Origin: Lachnospiraceae bacterium
GTDB taxonomy: Bacteria > Bacillota > Clostridia > Lachnospirales > Lachnospiraceae
Direction: 5' to 3'
Length of the DNA: 64,000 nucleotides
Assembly (NCBI GenBank): GCA_017469945.1
Contig: JAFUFI010000006.1
Span: 62,001-126,000 of the forward strand
In this document: piece after piece, positions 52,132-60,767 of the stretch
Position numbering within the stretch: position 1 is the first letter of the stretch
How the letters are laid out: the number at the start of each line of letters is the position of its first letter
Translations under genes and position numbers: made by a program
The notes under the pieces: generated by a model
What the model was told of the DNA's origin: nothing
The model's database searches: none
The model's input: the letters and a program-made list of their open reading frames with translations, nothing else

Positions 52132-53034
52132 TCAAGGATTAATATCATTAATTATGTTAAGCATTTTTCTTTGCGCTTCGCTGATATCGTCAACATTCCC
52201 CTGCACATTTTGCAAAGTTTCAGCAATAACACCAATCAATCTGTCTGATAGATTCTGCAATAAACGAATTCGTATTTCTTTGGATGTACCAGCCAAAGCT
52301 TGGAGGAATTCATCGTTTTCCATCTGCCTAAGCATCATCTGAATATGATAATCATCTGTATTAAGCAGCGAATCTAATACCCCTGTATCCTCTACTCCGG
52401 TATCCATGAGCGCTATTTTTTCTATTTGCTCATCTCTCGTTAATTGTGTCTTCTTCAGAATAAGCCCGGCATATTTTCTGCCTAGGAATGAACTGATAAC
52501 GTCCTTCACAATCTCTTCGTTCTCTCCGGAAAAAATCAGTACAATCACCTCGCAAATCATGTTCGCTGTTCTTGAATCCTTTTCAGCTTCTGCATAACGT
52601 ACAAGATACGGCTTGCAGTCCATAGGTGTTATCTGCTTGTAAAAGCCATCCAATAGGAAATAAACAGCAAATTTCAAAAAAGAATATATACTTTCCTCTT
52701 TCCCTTTCAACTGTTCCTCTACCGCCAGTAAACCGAAATTGCGAGCGGTTTTACAGCATTCAATCAATTCTAATGCTACATAATAGCGATTTGCTTCCCG
52801 CTCATTCTCAAACTGAATATCTGTTATTTTTCTCTTTTTCCGCCCTAATAACTCATCGACTGTAATCTGAAAATAGTCTGCAAGACTACAAAGAACATCC
52901 AAATCGGGAAGTGAAATATCTCTTTCCCATTTGGAAACTGCTCCTGCAGATACACCTACAATCCCGGCAAGTTCCTCTTGTGAAATACCATTGAGCTTAC
53001 GATATGTACAAATAATTTGGCCTATTTTTTCCAT
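52132..53034 (-). CDS. XRE family transcriptional regulator with long C-terminal domain
   Basis: 300 residues. N-terminal helix-turn-helix (about 6-60: RKLNGISQEELAGIVGVS, AGAVSKWERDISLPDLD) and DELLGRKKRK linker, then a helical domain of 220 residues with no clear family. Start follows GGAGGAAGGAGACTTTTGTT. An inverted repeat GAAGG-AATAA-CCTTC (53077-53091) in the upstream region could be its operator. No obvious target operon; it may regulate itself or the Fic module. Confidence 0.85.
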   Translation of the reverse strand: MEKIGQIICTYRKLNGISQEELAGIVGVSAGAVSKWERDISLPDLDVLCSLADYFQITVDELLGRKKRKITDIQFENEREANRYYVALELIECCKTARNFGLLAVEEQLKGKEESIYSFLKFAVYFLLDGFYKQITPMDCKPYLVRYAEAEKDSRTANMICEVIVLIFSGENEEIVKDVISSFLGRKYAGLILKKTQLTRDEQIEKIALMDTGVEDTGVLDSLLNTDDYHIQMMLRQMENDEFLQALAGTSKEIRIRLLQNLSDRLIGVIAETLQNVQGNVDDISEAQRKMLNIINDINP

Positions 53035-53159
53035 AACAAAAGTCTCCTTCCTCCATTCTCAATATAAATATCTCACGAAGGAATAACCTTCACAATGGAT
53101 TTGTCGTTTAGTTCAACTGAACCATCAGTACGGACTATTTGTTTACAACGATCCACTCA

Positions 53160-53315
53160 TCATTTTGCGCCCCTGTTCATCCTTCCAAAGATACATATTT
53201 CCCGTTCGGATAAACGGTTGCATTCACCGCCCATGATCTTCTTAAGAACGAAGAAAGTATATTTGTCAGTTTCTAAAATCTTGTAGTCTCTTTCATCATC
53301 ATAAGTATCCATCAT
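53160..53315 (-). CDS. Small 51-residue protein coupled to the Fic gene
   Basis: ATG at 53315 overlaps the Fic stop (ATGA), TGA at 53160. The sequence begins MMDTYDDERDYKILETDK and has a mixed charged/hydrophobic pattern (YTFFVLKKIMGGECNRLSER). I do not recognise it. It could be an antitoxin-like partner of Fic, or the surviving N-terminus of a longer protein cut off at 53160. No Fic-inhibitory S/T-x-x-x-E-G/N motif is visible. Confidence 0.5.
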   Translation of the reverse strand: MMDTYDDERDYKILETDKYTFFVLKKIMGGECNRLSEREICIFGRMNRGAK

Positions 53316-54397
53316 GGCCCTATCAGAACCTCCCATCTGCCGTAACGCTTACCGTTTTCTCTGCGGATCAGTCCCTTCTCCTGCATTTCAACTGTTCTTC
53401 TTTTGATTGTCCTCTCAGATTTTCCCGTAAGCTCCGCTAGTCTCTTTTGAGTTGCTGAAGGCTCTGACTGCAACACTTTAATTATTGCCATTTCCTCTAA
53501 AGTCATCTTCATAGTGCCATTTTGGCATTTTGAGCTAGGCACTTTGGCACTTTGTTCCTTATAATCCACATGGATAAACCTGTTCTTTAGTTCATTCTGA
53601 TACCCCAGCAGAAGATTTTCAAAAAATCGCTCCAAATATACTGTAGTAGCACTGATTCCCTTGCCCAGATCATTATAATTAGCTCTTGCAAGAGAGTTTC
53701 TAAAGTACCATGAGTTCTCGGCAAATATCTCATTATTAACCGAAAAGCCGAATGTCTTCAGATACTTAATGATGAACACCGCAGTAGATCTTGTATTGCC
53801 TTCACAAAACGGATGAATCTGCCATATACCGGAGGTAAACTTCGCTATATGCTTTACAGCATCACCGGCGGAAAGACCCTCATACGAAAATTCCTTTTCC
53901 TGTCTGAAATCATAATCCAAGGTGTCTCTTATACTGTCAGCCGAAGCATACAGAACCGTCTCGCCATTAAGAACCCATTCGCTTTTCGTAATGTTATAAG
54001 TCCTGTATTCTCCTGCATGAGGAAATATATCTTTGAACAGCCGCTTATGAATGGTCTTCCACTCTGCCGGTGAAAACTGAAATGTTCTTTCACCCAGCAG
54101 CTCAGTGATTCTGGCGGAAACAATATCAGCTTCCTTTGTTCCCTCTTCAATCTCATTTCGGGTCTGCCGTTCCTCATAATAAGACTGAATGCGCTTCTGC
54201 GCAGTCTTTATATCTATTCTGCCTTCAATATGCTCTTTGGCCGTTTCCAACAGATACTCGGAGGTTTTTAACCCGTCAACATCCTGAAGGCCGATAGCTG
54301 TCTTCCATGCGGTAGATTTTTCAGACTGCTCCGGTTCTCCTTGTTTTATATACTCTTCAAGATCCATCTGCCATTTGTCATTATCATTCCGTGGCAT
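53312..54397 (-). CDS. Fic family protein with C-terminal winged helix
   Basis: 361 residues. A Fic domain (about 110-265) with an intact catalytic motif IHPFCEGNTRSTAVF, so AMP-transfer or similar nucleotidyl transfer to a target protein is expected. A C-terminal winged helix (about 295-358: KRLAELTGKSERTIKRRTVEM) may bind DNA, as in other Fic/DUF4172-like proteins. It starts inside the end of the recombinase gene (14-base overlap) and its stop overlaps a 51-codon ORF, so the three genes form one unit. Confidence 0.9.
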   Translation of the reverse strand: MPRNDNDKWQMDLEEYIKQGEPEQSEKSTAWKTAIGLQDVDGLKTSEYLLETAKEHIEGRIDIKTAQKRIQSYYEERQTRNEIEEGTKEADIVSARITELLGERTFQFSPAEWKTIHKRLFKDIFPHAGEYRTYNITKSEWVLNGETVLYASADSIRDTLDYDFRQEKEFSYEGLSAGDAVKHIAKFTSGIWQIHPFCEGNTRSTAVFIIKYLKTFGFSVNNEIFAENSWYFRNSLARANYNDLGKGISATTVYLERFFENLLLGYQNELKNRFIHVDYKEQSAKVPSSKCQNGTMKMTLEEMAIIKVLQSEPSATQKRLAELTGKSERTIKRRTVEMQEKGLIRRENGKRYGRWEVLIGP

Positions 54398-56213
54398 CTG
54401 CAGTCACCTCCGTTCTGTTCTTGATCCTGTGATAGTCTTCCATCTCGACATCAAGAGTGATTGTTCTTTCCCGGGTGTTGCTCACTCGCTGTAAAAGCGT
54501 AACGCATTCATCGTGACTCTCATTGGGTTGGAAAGAACGATTTGCCTTTATAGTGTCAAATTCCTTAGGTGTTCCCTTATAAAACGGAACTTTAAACTTT
54601 ACACTATCTACCCAGAATTTTTGTCCATTTATCACATCCGGCTTTTCCAGCATATTGATTTTGTCTATAAATGAATTCAAAAACTTCTTAACTGCTTCAT
54701 CAGATAATTCATCTATCCTATCCCACATGCTTGATATAGTTTTTTTCATTGCTTCAACCGAAGCTCTACGAGCGCCGTTGGTGTCTATGTTAACTTTTAC
54801 TTCAGTTATCTGTGCATCAAGATCAGCAATATCAGATGAGAATCCACGTATCAATCCGTTATAATTTGAAAAGATATCATCATACAACGGATCCTCTGGA
54901 TCCATCTCAGCTATTTTAGCAAGAAGTTTTGTTTTCTTTTCCTCAATCTTCTGCTTATTCTTAGTGAGTTTCTTCAGATCGTCCTGCAACTTGTTTATAT
55001 CCAAACTTTCCGCAAGAAAATCCTTGGCTATGTATTCGCTTATATTTTCCCTATCAAATAGTTCTTTTACGATTCCGAGGACTTCTGCATTAATATCATC
55101 CTGCCTTACATATGTATTGAAAGTACACGGAATACTACCTACCGTTCTGCGATGCTTACATACGTAATACCATATATCATCGTAATGCTCTTCCTTACCC
55201 TTTTTCTTCTTACGGCAAACATTTCCGTACATAGAGGAACCGCAGACAGGGCATTTCAGAATCCCAGATAAAATATGAGAATGTTCCAAACTATGAGTTT
55301 TTTCTCTTTGATATCCGGTTTTTGTTCTTTTTTCATGAGCAGTTTCCCATACTTCCCTTGAGATTATTGCCTCATGCTTTCCTTCAAACAATTTATACTC
55401 TGCCTGTTTGACAACATGAAATTCGTTTCGGGTACCTTCAATTTTTTCGGTTTTTCTTCTTCCATATGGAAGGTATCCAGCATATATCGGATTATCTAAA
55501 ACAGCCTTCACGAAGGAAGTACCGATTCTGTCGGTGTTAGCATTATTCCTAACCTTCTTTTTTAATCCCTTATTATTCAAACGTTTAGCTATCGTGTTGA
55601 TTCCAACATTATTTTCAATATATGTATTAAAAATCTCACGAACTAACTCTGCCTCATCCTCTGCTATAAGTAGTTCACCGTTTTCAAGCTTATATCCATA
55701 AGGAGCAAAGCCACCATTCCATTTACCTTCGCTTGCTTTCTGCCATCTGCCGGCCATGGTCTGCGTCTTAATGTTTTCTCTTTCTGCCTCGGCTACAGCA
55801 GCATATACTGCTATCAACAGCTTACCTGCGGCTCCTGCAGAATCAATGCTATCTTCAACAGCTAAAAGACTTACACCATAATCCTCCAATAGTTGGAGCG
55901 AAGATAATGTATCTGCCGCGTTTCTTCCAAATCTGCTCAGTTTAAATACAAATACATAATCAGGAGTTTCTTTGTCAGGGTTCTGAATATCATCAAGCAT
56001 TTCTTGAAATTTTGGTCTTCCTTTGATATTCTTTCCTGATTTTCCCTTGTCAGGATAAACATCAAGCACCTCGTAGCCTCTATGGGCTGCTTCAGCTCTT
56101 AACAGTTCCTCCTGCGCTTTCAAACTATATCCATCAACCTGTATAGCCGTAGAAACGCGGGTATATATATAACAGGTTTTTCTTTCCTTTTTCTGAATCA
56201 GGTTCTTTGCCAT
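54384..56213 (-). CDS. Large serine recombinase
   Basis: 609-residue site-specific integrase. The N-terminal resolvase domain has the nucleophile Ser in YTRVSTAIQVDGYSL, with DKGKSGKNIKGRPKFQEML and FVFKLSRFGRNAADTL. A recombinase domain (about 180-290: LNNKGLKKKVRNN, DNPIYAGYLPYGRRK) is followed by a zinc ribbon (KCPVCGSSM ... YYVCKHRR) and a long coiled coil (about 400-460). Such enzymes move integrative elements. It is complete and looks functional; attachment sites are not identified. The overlap with fic links both to one mobile unit. Confidence 0.93.
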   Translation of the reverse strand: MAKNLIQKKERKTCYIYTRVSTAIQVDGYSLKAQEELLRAEAAHRGYEVLDVYPDKGKSGKNIKGRPKFQEMLDDIQNPDKETPDYVFVFKLSRFGRNAADTLSSLQLLEDYGVSLLAVEDSIDSAGAAGKLLIAVYAAVAEAERENIKTQTMAGRWQKASEGKWNGGFAPYGYKLENGELLIAEDEAELVREIFNTYIENNVGINTIAKRLNNKGLKKKVRNNANTDRIGTSFVKAVLDNPIYAGYLPYGRRKTEKIEGTRNEFHVVKQAEYKLFEGKHEAIISREVWETAHEKRTKTGYQREKTHSLEHSHILSGILKCPVCGSSMYGNVCRKKKKGKEEHYDDIWYYVCKHRRTVGSIPCTFNTYVRQDDINAEVLGIVKELFDRENISEYIAKDFLAESLDINKLQDDLKKLTKNKQKIEEKKTKLLAKIAEMDPEDPLYDDIFSNYNGLIRGFSSDIADLDAQITEVKVNIDTNGARRASVEAMKKTISSMWDRIDELSDEAVKKFLNSFIDKINMLEKPDVINGQKFWVDSVKFKVPFYKGTPKEFDTIKANRSFQPNESHDECVTLLQRVSNTRERTITLDVEMEDYHRIKNRTEVTADATE

Positions 56214-56280
56214 ATTTCACCCATATCCACTAATCTAATAAATCATGATACTAAACAAAATATATAATCAACTATTACAA

Positions 56281-56454
56281 TTATTCTTTACTACCATCTA
56301 TTTCTTCTTGATATTTTTCTTTAATCCACTTACTGAGAAGCGCAGATGAAGTCATTTCATATTTGGTAGCAAGTTCTTTAAGCTTATTCTTATCATTGAC
56401 GCTCAACGAAACAGACATTATAGTTCTCTCAACCGGCTCTATCTTTCTTTTCAT
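56281..56454 (-). CDS. Small ribbon-helix-helix-like protein
   Basis: 57 residues, RTIMSVSLSVNDKNKLKELA followed by TSSALLSKWIKEKYQEE, consistent with a CopG/Arc-type ribbon-helix-helix DNA-binding protein. The ATG at 56454 has AGGAGAG upstream; eight earlier codons are open. It is 67 bases before the recombinase and could control its expression. Confidence 0.65.
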   Translation of the reverse strand: MKRKIEPVERTIMSVSLSVNDKNKLKELATKYEMTSSALLSKWIKEKYQEEIDGSKE

Positions 56455-56702
56455 ATTCACATCTCTCCTGTAAATCAAGCGAAAGTTATTCTTATATAAA
56501 AATTATATAATTTTTATATATTCATTTCAATTATTATTTGCGAGAATATAAAAGTCTTTGGTAAGTGGTACTTATGAACCTGATATAAAGATGATAATTG
56601 GACTTTTTATGGACAAATCAAGGACATATCTGGGTACAATTTTTGAAAGTGGACTCTCTCTGGACATTTTATGGGTTAGATATGAGAAATTTCAGAAAAA
56701 CT

Positions 56703-56779
56703 GGTCTCTATAAGTTCCAAAAATGGGTTAATTATAAATAATTGGTCTTTATTTGGAAATTATAGAGGCCATTTTTTTT
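56703..56779 (+). terminator. Orphan terminator in a 400-base intergenic region
   Basis: Arms 56703-56718 and 56755-56770 (14 of 16 match) with a 36-base loop, followed by eight T (56772-56779). No plus-strand gene lies within 5 kb upstream. The region 56479-56884 is AT-rich, has two related blocks with TATGGACA and TCTGGACA (about 56600-56670), and no ORF with a ribosome site. A small RNA on the plus strand is possible. Confidence 0.55.
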
Positions 56780-56884
56780 ATAATGGGAACGATTTTGAAT
56801 CCGCTGATCCACTGTTCTATCGTTGCCGACAAGCTGCCACTATTACGAACAGGCAATATAAGATATGTCCGGATAGTTCCCAGA

Positions 56885-57817
56885 TCACCCTAGATAGCAT
56901 CTAGGATCATCCCCAACTGAATTGTATTCTTCTATAAAGTCTGCTATCAAAGCATACATGTCATCTGCCGTTACTTCTTTATCTGTAGATGTTTCAGATG
57001 CTTCCCCATTCCTATTATCAACCAACTCAACCGAGTCCACCGTATCATCCCCCAGAATTGTACATTCGATTCTTACATAGTAATCACCTTTATATGCATC
57101 TGTATTGCTGGTGACTCTCGCTTCATCATAAGTTTCAGCAACCTTAAACAGTTCTCTTCCTGTACCGGTTTTCCGAGAATCAGCATAAAGTCCATACTTT
57201 TTAGCAAGTTCTTTTATATTGCCAACCGTACCCGACTGCAAAAACTCAGCATAAAAGTCAGCCAAAGGATCTTCTGAAGTCATTTGTTCAGATTCAACTG
57301 TTTCTGTTACACTTCGTTCGGAATCTGCTACTTTATTATCAGTACTAGGATTTTCCGTATCTGCTGAAGCAACAGTTCCTTCGCTCGTAGATTGATTATT
57401 ACTGTTATCACTTGGCTTGCCCGATAAAGCAATGATGAGATAGAAAATCCAAGCAACAGCTATAATCCCATACTTTAATACAGCGTTCATATGCTTCTTC
57501 CTCACCAGAAGAATTGTTAACGGAAGTGGAAATATAAATATCCATCCAAGTACCCATAACCAAGTTTTCTTCTTTGGTTTTTGCTGAACCGGAGCACCAT
57601 ACTGTTGTGCAGAAAATTGTCTAGCCTCTGACTGTGCTCTCTGTCTTCCTTTTTCAAACTGATATCCAGTCTCTTCGGCATTATCGTATTGAACGTGCTG
57701 CACCTCATCATCGAGATACAAATTATTGCCACAATAATTACAAGTAAGATTCTTTTTATCTGCATCAACTTGTATTGAAGCTCCACAATTAGGGCAAACC
57801 ATATTAACTATCTTCAT
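56885..57817 (-). CDS. Zinc-ribbon membrane protein
   Basis: 310 residues. An N-terminal zinc ribbon (CPNC at about 8-11 and CNYC at about 26-29) precedes two membrane segments (about 85-130: WLWVLGWIFIFPLPLTILLV and a second), a Ser/Thr/Glu/Asn-rich extracytoplasmic linker (about 135-185) and a C-terminal soluble domain. The type is common and uncharacterised in Clostridia. It may belong with the CFI-box and channel genes upstream on the same strand. Confidence 0.75.
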   Translation of the reverse strand: MKIVNMVCPNCGASIQVDADKKNLTCNYCGNNLYLDDEVQHVQYDNAEETGYQFEKGRQRAQSEARQFSAQQYGAPVQQKPKKKTWLWVLGWIFIFPLPLTILLVRKKHMNAVLKYGIIAVAWIFYLIIALSGKPSDNSNNQSTSEGTVASADTENPSTDNKVADSERSVTETVESEQMTSEDPLADFYAEFLQSGTVGNIKELAKKYGLYADSRKTGTGRELFKVAETYDEARVTSNTDAYKGDYYVRIECTILGDDTVDSVELVDNRNGEASETSTDKEVTADDMYALIADFIEEYNSVGDDPRCYLG

Positions 57818-57868
57818 TTCCCGACCTCCAAACTATTCCAAGCAAGAAAATCCTCTCACGTAGAACCA

Positions 57869-58243
57869 TTAATCATTATACGGTGTATCCTGAATTCCTT
57901 TTTCCTTAAGATTCTCAACAAAAGGATCGAGTAGTCTACGCCAATGAGCAGTAATCGTTTTGCTACCTCCAAGTAGCTTAACCAAAGTAGGACTTATTGC
58001 ATAATACAAAGTAATGAATCTCCTTCCGAACCATGACTGCTCCAAAACATCATCACGGAAACGTCTTAAAACCCATAACTGTGGACAATCATAAGTCCCG
58101 TATACGCACGTGGCTACATAACAGCCACTCTTTTTTCTTTTCTTCTTAGGGTAAAGCATTTGATGAACAGCAGAATTCTTATTTCGCTTTTTCTGCATTT
58201 TTTTTGAATAATCTCCCATAGGGTTCGTGTGATACTTTGCCAT
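57869..58243 (-). CDS. CFI-box-CTERM domain protein
   Basis: 124 residues. A very basic N-terminus (about 35 residues) is followed by a C-terminal CFI-box: GCYVATCVYGTYDCPQ, LRRFRDDVLEQSWFGR and YYAISPTLVKLLG. This box occurs at the C-termini of diverse bacterial proteins; its function is not settled, though the Cys suggests processing or lipid/thiol chemistry. The ATG at 58243 has AAAGGAGAATAAC upstream and lies 24 bases after the channel gene. Confidence 0.75.
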   Translation of the reverse strand: MAKYHTNPMGDYSKKMQKKRNKNSAVHQMLYPKKKRKKSGCYVATCVYGTYDCPQLWVLRRFRDDVLEQSWFGRRFITLYYAISPTLVKLLGGSKTITAHWRRLLDPFVENLKEKGIQDTPYND

Positions 58244-58267
58244 TGTTATTCTCCTTTCAAAAAGCAC

Positions 58268-59017
58268 TTACTTATCTTCATCTATCGTCTCGGCCTCATC
58301 CTTATTACTTTTGCTACCATTAAGTTCATCCATATATCCTGCTGTAAGTATACCTGCAGGAAGTGCAACTATTGCTATTCCAAAAATGGACGAAAACATG
58401 GTTATTATTTTCCCCGCCATTGAAGTTGCATAAATATCGCCATATCCGACTGTAGTCAAGGAAACTGTTGCCCAGTAAACGGCATCAAAAAAAGTAGGGA
58501 ATGTTTCAGGTTCTATGCTGATAACAATTAAGGCAGATGCTAATATATAACCACAAGCCAGCCCGCATACGACTAATAATGATTGTTTCTGCTTCTTAAA
58601 AACATTCACTATCATAGTGATGCTCTTTGAATACCTGATAGCTTTAAACACCCTAAATACACGCAACGTTCTAAGAAGTCTAAAAACTTTTAGCACCCTT
58701 AAAGCGCCATTAACAGCAATCAAAGACGGAAGTATAGATAATAAATCTATAATTGCCATCGGCGTAAACGGGTATATTGCAAATGATTTGCTTCCTTTTT
58801 CCAACTTATAATCTGCTGTGATAAGTCTCAACATATAATCCACAACAAAGATTACTGTGGTCACAGTCTCTAATATACCAAGCCCCCCTGATGTGCTTTT
58901 CAAAGCAATCGGTACAAGACTCAAGACTATAACTATCATCATAGTCACATCGTACACTCTGCTTAATATATCATTTTCACCAGCAACCTCTATGATTTGA
59001 AAAATGCGTTTTCTCAT
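58268..59017 (-). CDS. Voltage-gated potassium channel-like protein
   Basis: 249 residues, six membrane segments. A voltage-sensor-like S4 with regular Arg (VFRLLRTLRVFRVFKAIR, about 110-128) and a pore with the K+ selectivity filter TVGYGDIY near residue 195. The C-terminus is short and charged, without an RCK domain. Its start overlaps the stop of the SAP-domain gene (ATGA), so both are co-translated, an unusual pairing for an ion channel. Confidence 0.92.
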   Translation of the reverse strand: MRKRIFQIIEVAGENDILSRVYDVTMMIVIVLSLVPIALKSTSGGLGILETVTTVIFVVDYMLRLITADYKLEKGSKSFAIYPFTPMAIIDLLSILPSLIAVNGALRVLKVFRLLRTLRVFRVFKAIRYSKSITMIVNVFKKQKQSLLVVCGLACGYILASALIVISIEPETFPTFFDAVYWATVSLTTVGYGDIYATSMAGKIITMFSSIFGIAIVALPAGILTAGYMDELNGSKSNKDEAETIDEDK

Positions 59018-60201
59018 GCTTTATCGGCTTCCTTTTTTAGTAATTCCTGAACCTTCTTCTTTCTCTCTAACAATTCATCTCTGTGTCGATTACTCTTAGG
59101 CACATTCAATAGTCCTGCATTTATAACGGATAATTCCTCTTCATACATACCGTACTTTCGTAAAAGTATTGCTGCTTCACGATATAGAGCAGGAGCATCA
59201 AACCGTTTTCCAATAGAAATATAAAACTTAACCAAAGCCTCCTTATCTCTTCCTGTAGCCTTTAAATCAAGTCCCTGAGACTCCTCGTCAAAACCATCAC
59301 CCGCTGTTTTGATTCCACTGGCAATTTCACTTTTCTTCGATTCAAGGAAAGCCCTCACTTCGTCTCTTTGTTCAATACAATTGAATTTCTTATCCGTCTT
59401 TTTCTTATTTTCCTGTGGCATTGAATTTGCCATATCCACGCCAAATCTTTTTTTCTCTATATCTCCAACAACCTTACGCCAATTCTTAGCATTACCATCA
59501 GGAAATAACTTATTTATATCCCAAACGGTAAATGTTTCTCCAAATCTGCCATCTTCAGTCGTCAAATGCTTGTGTTTATGCATATACGGAACGTATCCGT
59601 TCTCTTCTAATTCAAGTTTTCCTAATTCAGTTAATTCATATTTCGGTATGTAATTAGGAATAACAAGCCTTTCCTCCGGTATACTATCAACAATACGATT
59701 TATTATATTTTCCTTCTTTCCATTGGTGGGAAGACCTTCATTCAAAAGTATTTGCTTCAGTTCTTCTACCTTCATTCCACCAAGATTACCGGTCTTAGGC
59801 GCCCAATGGATAAATCCTCTATCTTTCAAAGATTCTAAGGCGTGCCCCACATCTCGTATGCCATATTTAAACCACCATAGCCCCGGATATCCCCCATTCG
59901 GCTTAGGATACTTTCCGTATGAACAGTATTCAAGCAACATGATTTCAGCAACATATAAGCCCCTCGCTGAAGGAAATGTTGTTTTCTTTCGCTCGTCAAA
60001 GGTAATGACTCTGACTGCCATTTCAGATCCAGGATAAGAATAATAAGTATAATAGTTATCCGGTTGATAGTAAGGTCTCTCGTCTGGTGCTATTGATGCT
60101 GAATCCGCAAATGAATTAGGTGAATTACGCGCGTCTTTAAAACCGCTACCAGGTAGTTTAATCAATCCGTTTTTTGTGTTAAATAGATTAAATATGCCCA
60201 T
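59014..60201 (-). CDS. SAP-domain protein coupled to the channel gene
   Basis: 395 residues. A Pro/Tyr-rich N-terminus, a helical domain (about 60-140), then a SAP-like helix-extension-helix (MKVEELKQILLNEGLP near residue 145) that in other proteins binds DNA or RNA, and a TPR-like C-terminal part (RFDAPALYREAAILLRKYG near 335). Similar proteins are uncharacterised. The ATG at 60201 follows GGAGACTGAT; an ATG four codons upstream is also open. Function unknown; it is co-translated with a K+ channel. Confidence 0.75.
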   Translation of the reverse strand: MGIFNLFNTKNGLIKLPGSGFKDARNSPNSFADSASIAPDERPYYQPDNYYTYYSYPGSEMAVRVITFDERKKTTFPSARGLYVAEIMLLEYCSYGKYPKPNGGYPGLWWFKYGIRDVGHALESLKDRGFIHWAPKTGNLGGMKVEELKQILLNEGLPTNGKKENIINRIVDSIPEERLVIPNYIPKYELTELGKLELEENGYVPYMHKHKHLTTEDGRFGETFTVWDINKLFPDGNAKNWRKVVGDIEKKRFGVDMANSMPQENKKKTDKKFNCIEQRDEVRAFLESKKSEIASGIKTAGDGFDEESQGLDLKATGRDKEALVKFYISIGKRFDAPALYREAAILLRKYGMYEEELSVINAGLLNVPKSNRHRDELLERKKKVQELLKKEADKA

Positions 60202-60279
60202 ATCAGTCTCCATTCATCCAACAGCTGACAATACTATGTTACCAAAGTAATAGTCCCATAAACTGGACTGCAATCCAAA

Positions 60280-60501
60280 TTACTTTTCTGTTCTGTCTTC
60301 ATTATCAATAAACTCCATAATATCTCCAACATCACATTGAAGATACTTGCAGATTCTCATAAGAACATCTGTGCTAACAGTCCCACCTTTAGACATTTTC
60401 GTTATCGTAGCCCAACTAACGCCTGCATTACTTTGCAGATCTTTCTTCATCAGGTCTTTATCAATTAACAATTTCCATAGTTTCTTATAACTTACTACCA
60501 T
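60280..60501 (-). CDS. Small XRE family regulator
   Basis: 73-residue Cro/YozG-type helix-turn-helix: KKLWKLLIDKDLMKKDLQ, GVSWATITKMSKGG, ICKYLQCDVGDIMEF. The ATG at 60501 has GAGGAGCATAAC upstream. It lies 78 bases before the SAP-domain gene on the same strand and probably regulates that cluster or the divergent DUF5688 operon. Confidence 0.85.
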   Translation of the reverse strand: MVVSYKKLWKLLIDKDLMKKDLQSNAGVSWATITKMSKGGTVSTDVLMRICKYLQCDVGDIMEFIDNEDRTEK

Positions 60502-60678
60502 GTTATGCTCCTCAACTATTGAACTGAACACTTGGTTTCATCATAAATTGCGTAAAACCCCAAGTTTTATTATAGCATTCTATCAATCTCACCACAAGAG
60601 TTAAACTTCAATATCTCAGCAATTAACTTCAACACTAAATAGCCACGCTACATCAATGCATAGTCACAATATCAATTA

Positions 60679-60718
60679 GGTAGCTATCGCTACCCCCAAT
60701 CTATCAATAGATAATTGG
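60679..60718. promoter_or_regulatory. Two tandem hairpins upstream of the DUF5688 operon
   Basis: GGTAGC-TATC-GCTACC (60679-60694) is a perfect 6-base stem. CCAAT-TATC pairs with GATA-ATTGG around a C bulge at 60696-60718. They fall 50-90 bases before the ATG at 60768, in the 270-base divergent gap. They may be protein sites or leader RNA structure. I do not see a clear promoter here. Confidence 0.5.
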
Positions 60719-60767
60719 CGGGCTAACTACTTACCCATAACGCACTATTTTAACCGGAGGAAAAACT

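Noticed and set aside
53095..53286. Plus-strand open frame between the XRE and Fic genes
   Set aside because: No ribosome site and no recognisable sequence; the opposite strand carries the ATGA-coupled 51-codon ORF.
56600..56780. T-box or other riboswitch at the orphan terminator
   Set aside because: No T-box consensus is present and no downstream plus-strand gene would be controlled.
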